Origin: an uncultured Bacteroides sp.
GTDB taxonomy: Bacteria > Bacteroidota > Bacteroidia > Bacteroidales > Bacteroidaceae
Direction of reading: 5' to 3'
NCBI RefSeq assembly: GCF_963677685.1
Contig: NZ_OY782186.1
Location: 124,001-188,000 of the forward strand
DNA length: 64,000 nt
Part shown: in pieces, positions 26,860-34,392 of the stretch
Numbering within the stretch: position 1 is the first letter of the stretch
How the letters are laid out: each line of letters opens with the position of its first letter
The notes under the pieces: model-generated
Told to the model about the DNA's origin: nothing
The model's input: the letters and a program-made list of their open reading frames with translations, nothing else
The model's database searches: none
Position numbers and translations under genes: made by a program

Positions 26860-28557
26860 ATGATTAAGAAGTTGTATTTGCCGTTACTTATGGCTATGGT
26901 TGTTGCACTTTCATCGTGTAGCAAAAAAATGGGTGAATTGTCATCTGATTATTTCACTACGACTCCCCAAGTTTTGGAAGCAGTAGCAGGTAAGGTTCCC
27001 GTGACTATCAACGGAAAGTTCCCTGAAAAGTACTTTAACAAAAAAGCTATTGTAGAAGTAACTCCCGTATTAAAATGGGACGGAGGACAAGTTAAAGGAC
27101 AGCCAGCCGTATTCCAAGGAGAAAAGGTAGAAGGTAACGATCAGACTATTTCTTACAAAATGGGCGGAAGCTACACTATGAAAACTTCTTTCGATTATGT
27201 TCCAGAAATGGCTAAATCTGAACTATACCTAGAATTTAGCGCTAAAGTTGGTAAAAAAACAGTTTCTATCCCTGCTGTTAAAGTAGCAGATGGTGTAATT
27301 TCAACATCAGAATTATTAGGAAACACTTTAAGCAATGCCAATTTAGCTAATGGTGATGATGCTTTCCAACGCATTATAAAGGATGCTCACCAAGCAAACA
27401 TCATGTTCCTTATCCAACAAGCAAATCTTCGTTCAAGCCAATTGAGATCTGCCGGAGTAAAAGAATTCAAACAACAAATTTCTGACGTAAACGCTGCAGA
27501 CAACAAAAAAATCAACAATATTGAGATTTCTGCTTATGCATCTCCTGATGGTGGAATGGACCTAAACACTAAATTGGCTGAACATCGTGAATCTAACACT
27601 TCTAAGTATCTAAACAAGGAACTTAAGAAAGCAAAAGTAAACGCTACTGTTGATTCTAAATACACAGCTGAAGACTGGAAAGGTTTCCAAGAACTAGTTT
27701 CTAAATCAAACATACAAGATAAAGAACTTATCTTGCGCGTGTTGTCAATGTACCAAGATCCTGAACAAAGAGAAAGAGAAATCAAGAACATCTCTTCTGT
27801 ATATAAGAACTTAGCAGAAGACATTCTTCCTCAACTAAGACGCTCTCGCTTAACATTGAATTATGAAATCATTGGTAAATCTGATGAAGAAATTGCAAAG
27901 CTTGCTGATACTGACGCTAGTAAGTTGAACCTCGAAGAACTTCTTTATGCTTCAACTCTTACCAATAACAATGCAAAAAAAACAACTATATTTACTAAAG
28001 CAACAAAACAATTCCCTAACGATTACCGTGCATATAACAACCTTGGTAACTTAGCTTACGAAGCAGGCAACATTGCTAAAGCAGAATCTTTCTACAAGAA
28101 AGCTGCTAGCATTAAAGCTGCTCCTGAAGTTAACATGAACCTTGCTCTTGTTGCTTTAACTAAAGGTGATAAAACAACTGCAGAATCTTACTTAGGTAAA
28201 GCTGCTGGCGCTAAAGAACTTAGCGAATCAATGGGTAACCTATATATTGCTCAAGGTCAATATGAAAGAGCAGTAAACTCTTTTGGAAGTGCTAAAACAA
28301 ACAGCGCTGCTTTGGCACAAATCTTAGCTAAAGACTACAACAGAGCAAAAAGCACTCTTGCTAACGTTAAGAATCCTGATGCATACACAGATTACTTAAT
28401 GGCTATCTTAGGTGCTAGAACAAATAACACTGCTATGCTTACAAGCAGTCTAAAAAGTGCTATCGCAAAAGATTCTTCTTTGGCAAAGAAAGCAGCTACA
28501 GATCTAGAATTTGCTAAATATTTTACTAACGCAGATTTCTTGAGCGTTATAAAGTAA
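26860..28557 (+). CDS. Outer-membrane-type lipoprotein with OmpA-like segment and TPR repeats
   Basis: A 565-residue predicted lipoprotein of unknown precise role. The signal peptide ends in the lipobox LSSC (Cys about residue 20). Residues about 25-155 form beta-rich domains. A segment near 220-260 (NIEISAYASPDGGMDLNTKL) looks like the peptidoglycan-binding OmpA-like fold. Residues about 370-530 are tetratricopeptide-like repeats (DYRAYNNLGNLAYEAGNIAK, then SFYKKAASI). This suggests a cell-envelope scaffold. Codon choice is strongly biased (many GCT and AAA codons), as in highly expressed genes. It stands alone, between a good promoter and a long hairpin. Confidence 0.8.
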   Translation: MIKKLYLPLLMAMVVALSSCSKKMGELSSDYFTTTPQVLEAVAGKVPVTINGKFPEKYFNKKAIVEVTPVLKWDGGQVKGQPAVFQGEKVEGNDQTISYKMGGSYTMKTSFDYVPEMAKSELYLEFSAKVGKKTVSIPAVKVADGVISTSELLGNTLSNANLANGDDAFQRIIKDAHQANIMFLIQQANLRSSQLRSAGVKEFKQQISDVNAADNKKINNIEISAYASPDGGMDLNTKLAEHRESNTSKYLNKELKKAKVNATVDSKYTAEDWKGFQELVSKSNIQDKELILRVLSMYQDPEQREREIKNISSVYKNLAEDILPQLRRSRLTLNYEIIGKSDEEIAKLADTDASKLNLEELLYASTLTNNNAKKTTIFTKATKQFPNDYRAYNNLGNLAYEAGNIAKAESFYKKAASIKAAPEVNMNLALVALTKGDKTTAESYLGKAAGAKELSESMGNLYIAQGQYERAVNSFGSAKTNSAALAQILAKDYNRAKSTLANVKNPDAYTDYLMAILGARTNNTAMLTSSLKSAIAKDSSLAKKAATDLEFAKYFTNADFLSVIK

Positions 28558-28575
28558 AAAGTATATCCCTATATT

Positions 28576-28634
28576 GTCATTAAAAAAGAGTTATTTACCA
28601 CACAAATGGTAAATAACTCTTTTTTTTTAATGAC
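28576..28634 (+). terminator. Long hairpin terminator after the TPR lipoprotein
   Basis: A stem of about 25 bp starts at GTCATT (28576) and ends at AATGAC (28634). The inner part GAGTTATTTACCA/TGGTAAATAACTC is perfect and the T run is eight bases. The outer arms differ only in A/T-run length. Confidence 0.85.
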
Positions 28635-28661
28635 AAAAGCAGTACATTCGCAAAAAAAAGA

Positions 28662-29675
28662 ATGAATAAGATTAGTCTTTTATTAATTCTATCATTTTGC
28701 ATTTGGGGATGTAATAACTCTCATACAAAGAAAACCAATATAGAAGGAGAGATTAAAGGATTAGGTAACGATACCATTTACCTTTACGGAACAGATGACT
28801 TATCTTCTTTTATAGATACTATCTACACCAATGGAGATAAATTCTCCCATTCACTATCCGTTGACACTCTGACTTCCGGTAAATTACTTTTTAACGGCCA
28901 AACAGAAATTCCTATTTTCTTAAATAAAGGAGATAAAATAGCAATTAAAGGAGAGATCAAAAATCTAAAAAATCTCCAAATATCAGGAAATACATTCAAT
29001 GAGGAACTCTCAAAATTCGAGCAAACAATTGCAAAAGAGCAGTCTAAAAGCATTATAAAAAATAAAGCCGAAGAATTCATCAAGAAGCATCATTCCTCAA
29101 TCGTAAGTACTTATCTACTTAAAAAATACTTTCTTCTAGACAGTGCTCCTAATCTAAACAAGATAGAGCAACTCATCTCAACGATGGATGGCAAATTGCA
29201 AGATGTCCCTATGATTAGTGCTTTCAAGGCTTACATCAATGAAGCCCAAAAACTAGAAATAGGCAAAGAAGCTCCTTTCTTCAGTCTCCCTAATCAAGAG
29301 AATAAAAGAATTTCTCTTCTAAACATTAAAAACAAATACGTTTTAATACATTTCTGGGCTTCATGGAGTGACTCTTGCCAGCAAGTGAATCATGAGCTAC
29401 GAAAAATATATAAAGCTTATAAGAAAAAGAAAAACTTCACAATGATCGGTATTTCACTTGATGTCGATAAAAAAGCATGGAAACAGAGCATAAAGAAAGA
29501 TACATTAAGCTGGCAACAAGTATGCGACTTTTCAGGATGGGAATGTGCTGCAATTAAGCAATATGCAGTAGAGAGTTTGCCTTACTATTATTTGATCTCT
29601 CCCAAGAGAAAAATATTACTAAAAGAACAAAACTATAAAGAACTAAAAACGAAACTGCAAGAAATCGTAAAATAG
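28662..29675 (+). CDS. TlpA/thioredoxin-like lipoprotein with DUF4369-type N-domain, one redox cysteine lost
   Basis: A 337-residue predicted lipoprotein (signal peptide ending CIWGC, Cys about residue 17). Residues about 25-115 match the beta-rich N-domain (DUF4369-like) common in Bacteroides thiol-disulfide proteins. Residues about 200-337 are a thioredoxin fold of the TlpA/AhpC type (APFFSLPNQENKRISL, then FWASWSDSCQQV). The usual WCxxC active site reads WSDSC: the first cysteine is serine (codon AGT), only the second remains. It therefore cannot do ordinary dithiol exchange, though a single cysteine could bind or trap a partner. It lies 39 bases ahead of the comM-like gene and may be co-transcribed with it. 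Confidence 0.85.
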   Translation: MNKISLLLILSFCIWGCNNSHTKKTNIEGEIKGLGNDTIYLYGTDDLSSFIDTIYTNGDKFSHSLSVDTLTSGKLLFNGQTEIPIFLNKGDKIAIKGEIKNLKNLQISGNTFNEELSKFEQTIAKEQSKSIIKNKAEEFIKKHHSSIVSTYLLKKYFLLDSAPNLNKIEQLISTMDGKLQDVPMISAFKAYINEAQKLEIGKEAPFFSLPNQENKRISLLNIKNKYVLIHFWASWSDSCQQVNHELRKIYKAYKKKKNFTMIGISLDVDKKAWKQSIKKDTLSWQQVCDFSGWECAAIKQYAVESLPYYYLISPKRKILLKEQNYKELKTKLQEIVK

Positions 29676-29713
29676 ATTTTACCCATTGATTGCACATAAA
29701 CTACTATAAGCTA

Positions 29714-31252
29714 ATGCTTGTCAAATTATTCGGAGCAGCTGTTCAAGGAATAGATGCCACCGTTATTACCATTGAAGTAAACTGTTCACGAGGGTGTATG
29801 TTCTACTTAGTTGGACTCCCCGACTCTGCAGTAAAAGAGAGTCACCAACGTATTATATCGGCTTTACAAGTCACCGGATACAAAATGCCAACCAGCAATA
29901 TTGTAATCAATATGGCCCCTGCTGATATTCGCAAGGAAGGCTCTGCCTACGATTTACCTTTAGCCATCGGAATGCTTGCCGCGAGCGAAACAATCCATTC
30001 CGAAAAACTATCCCAGTTTCTACTAATGGGAGAACTTAGTCTTGATGGAAGTATACAACCCATTAAAGGAGCCCTTCCAATAGCCATCAAAGCAAGAGAA
30101 GAGAAGCTAAAGGGAATTATTATCCCCAAACAAAATGCAAGAGAAGCCGCCGTAGTTAACGACATAGAAGTCTATGGAGTCAGCAACATAAAAGAAGTTA
30201 TTCAATTCTTCAACGGAGAATGCTCACTAGAACCCACAATCGTTGATACCAGAGAAGAATTTTATGCACAACAAAATATCTACGACTCAGATTTCTGCGA
30301 TGTAAAAGGACAAGAAAATGTAAAACGAGCCTTAGAAGTTGCAGCAGCAGGAGGACACAACATTCTGATGATAGGAGCTCCCGGAAGTGGGAAATCAATG
30401 ATGAGCAAACGATTACCCTCAATTCTCCCGCCCCTCTCATTAAAAGAGAGTCTGGAAACCACCAAGATTCATTCCGTCGCAGGCAAACTAGGTCGTAACT
30501 CATCATTAATATCCAAACGTCCATTTCGCGACCCACATCATACCATTTCTCAGGTAGCAATGGTCGGAGGAGGATCATTCCCACAGCCTGGTGAAATAAG
30601 TCTTGCCCACAATGGTGTTCTTTTCTTAGACGAATTACCTGAATTCAACAGAAGTGTACTCGAAGTGCTTCGACAACCTTTAGAAGATAGAAGAATAACC
30701 ATCTCTCGTTCCCGATGGAGCATTGAATATCCAGCCAGCTTTATGTTGGTTGCTTCGATGAATCCATGTCCTTGCGGATATTACAACCATCCCACAAAAG
30801 CATGCGTTTGCAGTCCTGGACAAGTACAAAAGTATCTCAATAAAATCTCCGGTCCTTTGCTAGATCGCATTGATATCCAAATAGAAATTGTACCTGTGCC
30901 ATTTGACAAGATGTCTGACACCCGACAAGGAGAGTCTAGCAATGCTATACGTGAACGGGTAATTAAAGCACGAAAGATACAAGAAGAACGCTTTAAATCC
31001 TACTCAGGCATTCACTGCAATGCACAAATGACCAGCCGACTTCTAAGCATGTACGCACAGCCGGATGAGAAAGGCTTTGCTCTTTTAAAGCAAGCCATGA
31101 AACGCTTAAACTTATCTGCTAGAGCCTACGACAGAATATTGAAAGTATCTCGCACCATTGCTGATCTTGAGGGAAGTATAAACGTCCTCCCTTCTCACCT
31201 CGCTGAAGCCATAGGATATCGGAATCTCGATAGAGAAAACTGGGCAGGATAA
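29714..31252 (+). CDS. Mg-chelatase-like AAA+ ATPase of the YifB/ComM family
   Basis: ComM relatives are hexameric helicases that help branch migration during natural transformation and recombination; in non-transformable bacteria the role is unclear. The N-terminal domain about residues 1-170 is ChlI-like (FYLVGLPDSAVKESHQRI). The AAA core has Walker A GAPGSGKSMMSKRLP at about 214-228 and Walker B LFLDELPEF at about 297-305. A four-cysteine element (CPCGYYNHPTKACVC) lies at about 345-359. I start at ATG 29714 (MLVKLFGAAV, 512 residues) because a TTG start 24 bases upstream has no family support. Confidence 0.9.
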   Translation: MLVKLFGAAVQGIDATVITIEVNCSRGCMFYLVGLPDSAVKESHQRIISALQVTGYKMPTSNIVINMAPADIRKEGSAYDLPLAIGMLAASETIHSEKLSQFLLMGELSLDGSIQPIKGALPIAIKAREEKLKGIIIPKQNAREAAVVNDIEVYGVSNIKEVIQFFNGECSLEPTIVDTREEFYAQQNIYDSDFCDVKGQENVKRALEVAAAGGHNILMIGAPGSGKSMMSKRLPSILPPLSLKESLETTKIHSVAGKLGRNSSLISKRPFRDPHHTISQVAMVGGGSFPQPGEISLAHNGVLFLDELPEFNRSVLEVLRQPLEDRRITISRSRWSIEYPASFMLVASMNPCPCGYYNHPTKACVCSPGQVQKYLNKISGPLLDRIDIQIEIVPVPFDKMSDTRQGESSNAIRERVIKARKIQEERFKSYSGIHCNAQMTSRLLSMYAQPDEKGFALLKQAMKRLNLSARAYDRILKVSRTIADLEGSINVLPSHLAEAIGYRNLDRENWAG

Positions 31253-31606
31253 ACAGGCACAATAAAATTACAGCAAATTCTAAGGTCAACTCACTTCAGT
31301 AAGAAGATAAATTTCAGTCTACTCAATTTTGCAATAAGCGTAATTAGAAGACAACCTTATTTAGGATTAGTAGATTTTTCAGTCAACCACCTATACAAAG
31401 AAACTAAATCAAGGTCAACCATTTCTAGGGTAATACAGTAATACACAATAAGTCAGTTTCTACAAAGTGAAACAAATCGTTTCAAACTGATAAACAAATT
31501 GTTTCATCTCAATGTACATTTAGTTTCATTGCATTGAAACTAAATGTATCCCTATATGAAACAATCAAGCTTAATCGCTCTATCTGCAAACTAATAAGCG
31601 ATGAAA
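31253..31606. other. Convergent intergenic region without a gene
   Basis: The 354 bases between the ends of the ComM-like and radical SAM genes hold no supported coding frame and no typical terminator. The right third carries the hexamer array described separately. GTCAAC occurs three times in the left part (near 31285, 31382 and 31414) without regular spacing. Confidence 0.6.
31456..31562. repeat. Helically phased array of GTTTCA/TGAAAC hexamers
   Basis: Six exact hexamers start at 31468 (TGAAAC), 31479, 31501, 31523 (GTTTCA), 31535 and 31557 (TGAAAC); a seventh with one mismatch (GTTTCT) starts at 31456. Start-to-start distances are 12, 11, 22, 22, 12 and 22 bases, i.e. one or two helical turns. 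AACAAATCGTTTCA (31471-31484) and AACAAATTGTTTCA (31493-31506) are a 13/14 direct repeat. The core TACATTTAGTTTCA (31515-31528) pairs perfectly with 31535-31548 around TTGCAT. The extended half-site is roughly TTnGTTTCA. Confidence 0.8.
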
Positions 31607-32683
31607 TTAAGGTAAAAGGCGCTTTAAATGACAAATGAGTAAGTTACCCTCTCCATCATGCAAATGCATTCCATTCCCCTCACAATAGCGAAAGAGCTTA
31701 CAAGTGCTGCACTCACCCTTCTTGAGCCATTCACGATTACGAAAATTCTGAAAGCGATTATTCCACACATCCATAAAATCATCTTTATAAATATTCCCTT
31801 GGTGAAAATCACTCCGAATGCTAGGACAAGCAGAGATAGAGCCATCAATTAATACAGAAGCAACACTAACTCCTGCATTGCAAGCATAAAACGAGTCACG
31901 CACTTCGCTTTCATAACCTCCCAAAAAGCCTTCACAAGCATAATTAAGATGAATCTGTTGTTCTTTTCGTGTATGCTTGATGAATTCCATCAAACCGGTA
32001 AATTCCTCATTGCTCAATTGGAGCTCTGGATGCTGAGCAGCACGTCCAACCGGAAAGATAGTAAAGATTCTCCAGTGTCGAACACCAAGACTATATATAA
32101 AATCCTTGAACTCAGATAAATAACGATAATTTTTATGATTCACACAAGTCACCACATCCCATACAAGTTCCGGCTCCATAGACAGCATTTTTATAGCCTC
32201 CGTTGCTTTCAGAAAGCTATCCCGATGCCCGCGAAGCCAATTGTGTTCCTCTTCGAAGCCATCCAGACTGATAGTGATAGCATGCATTCCGGCAGCCAAC
32301 AGCCCGTCCAATCTTTTTCGAGTAAGATAAAGTCCATTAGAAACGATTCCCCAAGGATATTCTCGTTGATAAAGAGCCATGCCCACTTCTTCCAGATCAT
32401 TCCGCATCAAAGGTTCTCCACCAGTAATTATAATACTGACTTTATGTCTCTGAACATGAGGAGTAATAGAATCAATAACCGCCAAGAAATCCTCAGCTGG
32501 CATATCTTTTTCATGTGCTAGTTTCTTGCAGTCACTTCCACAGTGTTTACAAGCAAGATTACATCTCAGTGTACATTCCCAGAACAGTTGACGAAGTGGA
32601 TGTAATGAAATAGTATTTTGGCGCACTTTACGGGCTATTTCTAAACCGATGCGTTTGCGTAGTGAAAGTTCAATGTTGCTCAT
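31607..32683 (-). CDS. Radical SAM/SPASM enzyme of the rSAM/lipoprotein system
   Basis: A 358-residue radical SAM protein. The cluster motif CNLACKHC (CX3CX2C, about residues 40-47) sits in ECTLRCNLACKHCGSDC, followed by the SAM-binding IIITGGEPLMRNDLEEVG (about 85-102). A C-terminal SPASM domain at about residues 270-355 has further cysteines (CNAG, CPS, CSTCKLFRYC and a last Cys near the end) for auxiliary Fe-S clusters, as in peptide-modifying maturases. It lies 19 bases after the gene for a small lipoprotein on the same strand. This pairing matches the rSAM/lipoprotein system defined by models TIGR04133 and TIGR04134 in Bacteroidetes, in which the lipoprotein is the suspected substrate. 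The chemistry performed is unknown. Confidence 0.85.
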   Translation of the reverse strand: MSNIELSLRKRIGLEIARKVRQNTISLHPLRQLFWECTLRCNLACKHCGSDCKKLAHEKDMPAEDFLAVIDSITPHVQRHKVSIIITGGEPLMRNDLEEVGMALYQREYPWGIVSNGLYLTRKRLDGLLAAGMHAITISLDGFEEEHNWLRGHRDSFLKATEAIKMLSMEPELVWDVVTCVNHKNYRYLSEFKDFIYSLGVRHWRIFTIFPVGRAAQHPELQLSNEEFTGLMEFIKHTRKEQQIHLNYACEGFLGGYESEVRDSFYACNAGVSVASVLIDGSISACPSIRSDFHQGNIYKDDFMDVWNNRFQNFRNREWLKKGECSTCKLFRYCEGNGMHLHDGEGNLLICHLKRLLP

Positions 32684-32702
32684 ATCTATAAATTCTTCTG
32701 AC

Positions 32703-33176
32703 TTAGTCTAAAGCTTCATCTTTCTCCAAAGTTATAGTCACCTCATTTTTTGATTCACCCATATACCAACCAGAACCTTCAGTAGGCGTTGTTGCCTGTA
32801 TATCCACTGAATCAGTTTTAAATTTACCGCCGTTTTGAACTCCGTCAATATCCTCGGCAATAAGACGAAACTTTCCTTCAGACGTTAAGCTTTCTTTAAA
32901 AAGAACTTCTCCTGAAGCATCAGTCTTTAAGGTATCTAAAGCCCTAGCAGGCGAAAGGCTTAGTTCCTTTACAATAACTTGAATACCAGGGATCGGCTCT
33001 TTTTGAACATTAACAACCTTTCCCTTTATCTCAAACCTAGTATAAGGCTGCCCATACATAACCTCCCCACCATTACTGTTATCATCACAAGCGGAAAATC
33101 CAAGAATAAGAAGTAAGCCACTTAAAAGTCTGTTGCACCAGCGCAGCCATTGTTTCTGTAAATTGTATAATTTCAT
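32703..33176 (-). CDS. Small lipoprotein partner of the radical SAM enzyme
   Basis: A 157-residue predicted lipoprotein. The N-terminus is positively charged and hydrophobic (LLSGLLLILGFSAC), with lipobox FSAC and Cys about residue 30. The mature part begins with a short acidic and Asn/Gly stretch, then GQPYTRFEIKGKVVNVQKEP, a beta-sandwich (carboxypeptidase-regulatory-like) domain to about residue 150, and the conserved-looking GSGWYMGESKNEVTITLEK near the end. The fixed pairing with the downstream radical SAM gene suggests that it is modified by it; which residue is unknown. There are only two cysteines (one early in the signal peptide, one in the lipobox), so thioether linkage as in sactipeptides is not possible in the mature domain. 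Confidence 0.8.
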   Translation of the reverse strand: MKLYNLQKQWLRWCNRLLSGLLLILGFSACDDNSNGGEVMYGQPYTRFEIKGKVVNVQKEPIPGIQVIVKELSLSPARALDTLKTDASGEVLFKESLTSEGKFRLIAEDIDGVQNGGKFKTDSVDIQATTPTEGSGWYMGESKNEVTITLEKDEALD

Positions 33177-33218
33177 AAGGCTATAGAATTAATAGTTATC
33201 TAATAAATACAAAGAAGT

Positions 33219-33240
33219 CAAAAGTATTGCATCAAATATA
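33219..33240 (-). promoter_or_regulatory. Two candidate -7 boxes for the lipoprotein/rSAM pair
   Basis: Minus strand TACTTTTG (33219-33226) and TATATTTG (33233-33240) both match TAnnTTTG in the 75-base gap after the AraC gene. No TTTG at -33 was found for either. Confidence 0.4.
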
Positions 33241-33251
33241 GGTATATTTTT

Positions 33252-34112
33252 TTATACATATGAATTTCTCTTATATTCACCGGGAGTAAAACCTGTTACG
33301 CTCTTAAAAAGCTTATTAAAATAAGATATATTATTAAAGGATAGATGGTAAGCAATCTCTTTTATAGGCAGATCATCTATAATAAGCATAACCTGAGCTT
33401 TCTCTATTTTCTTTTGATTTATATATTGTACAGGAGTACAGTGGATCTCCTTTTTAAACAACTTTATAAAGTGATCATCTGTCAGAAAACAGATATCAGA
33501 CAATTGCCGAATAGATATTGGTTTATTCAAGTTCTTCCGAATATAACGCAACACCTTCAAAAGCCTATTATCCGTGACCTCAATTTTCAATTCCGCCGTC
33601 TTTAAAAACCTTGAGAAAAGCTGCAGCAAGATACCTTTCGTCTCTATTATCAAATAATGCGGTAGGTGTTGATTTTCTGATATGTTTCTCAATAAGGTTT
33701 GCGAATTATCATACAACGATGGATCATATAGTTTCAATGCACGATTAGGATTTATCTCCAGCAAACGTTTAACCAACAGCACATCCGTAGGTGTAGATTC
33801 TACTTCAAAAGGAAAATTTAATTGTTCAATATAACTAAAAGCCTCCGTTTGCTCTTCATAAACATGCACATAATATAGCGAAAAGTACCCATCACACAAA
33901 TAGCTATGCAAAGTAAAGGCGGGAATCATATACAAATGATTCGGCGTTAAAGTGTAAACTCCACTAGGTAATATTACTTTAGCACTACCATCTTCCACCC
34001 AATAAAGTCTTGTAAAAGGGCTACTCACATTAGTCCAGTTCCAATCAGCATGATGAATGGCATGACCTATGCTCAATAAAATGAGACTTAAAGATTCTTT
34101 CTCTCTAACCAT
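33252..34112 (-). CDS. AraC-family transcriptional regulator
   Basis: A 286-residue regulator. The N-terminal half (about 15-140) is a cupin-like sugar-sensing domain (ILPSGVYTLTPNHLYMIPAF). The C-terminal 100 residues form the double helix-turn-helix (ISIRQLSDICFLTDDHFIKL, then LPIKEIAYHLSFNNISYFNK and LFKSVTGFTPGEYKR). It is divergent from the GH29 fucosidase gene across a 280-base gap that contains a direct repeat, so it most likely controls that unit in answer to a sugar such as fucose or rhamnose. The rSAM/lipoprotein genes follow on the same strand, but a separate promoter is suggested. Confidence 0.88.
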   Translation of the reverse strand: MVREKESLSLILLSIGHAIHHADWNWTNVSSPFTRLYWVEDGSAKVILPSGVYTLTPNHLYMIPAFTLHSYLCDGYFSLYYVHVYEEQTEAFSYIEQLNFPFEVESTPTDVLLVKRLLEINPNRALKLYDPSLYDNSQTLLRNISENQHLPHYLIIETKGILLQLFSRFLKTAELKIEVTDNRLLKVLRYIRKNLNKPISIRQLSDICFLTDDHFIKLFKKEIHCTPVQYINQKKIEKAQVMLIIDDLPIKEIAYHLSFNNISYFNKLFKSVTGFTPGEYKRNSYV

Positions 34113-34263
34113 TTAGTGTTTTTCCTTTCTATACTTTAGCGAAGATAAAGTTATTATTTAGAGAATCACCTGAAATCAAAGCAAAAATACCAAAAACAAG
34201 GCAATATCTTATCGAAATAATATCAATTCGCCTATTTTATATTACACTCATTGATAGACTATT

Positions 34264-34362
34264 AATAACGATTATGACATAGCAGCGATTCGACAATAAC
34301 GATATTGTGTTATAATCCATCGAGATAGTATAACAATTATAAAGATATATCCATTATTTTTG
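34264..34362 (+). promoter_or_regulatory. Promoter and candidate AraC operator before the fucosidase gene
   Basis: AATAACGATTATG (34264-34276) and AATAACGATATTG (34295-34307) are direct repeats (11/13) with a 31-base period, three helical turns, fitting an AraC-type dimer site. TATTTTTG (34355-34362) matches the -7 box 30 bases before the start codon; no TTTG is seen at -33, as expected for an activator-dependent promoter. On the other strand TATTTTTG (34182-34189) may serve the AraC gene. Confidence 0.45.
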
Positions 34363-34392
34363 TATTATCGAAAAAACACCAAAATATTTTTT

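Noticed and set aside
31456..31562. CRISPR array
   Set aside because: The repeated unit is only six to nine bases and occurs in both orientations; spacers are 5-16 bases and there are no cas genes.
34360..34392. Earlier start of the fucosidase (TTG at 34360)
   Set aside because: It would overlap the -7 box and put a charged stretch before the signal peptide; ATG 34393 starts the signal peptide directly.
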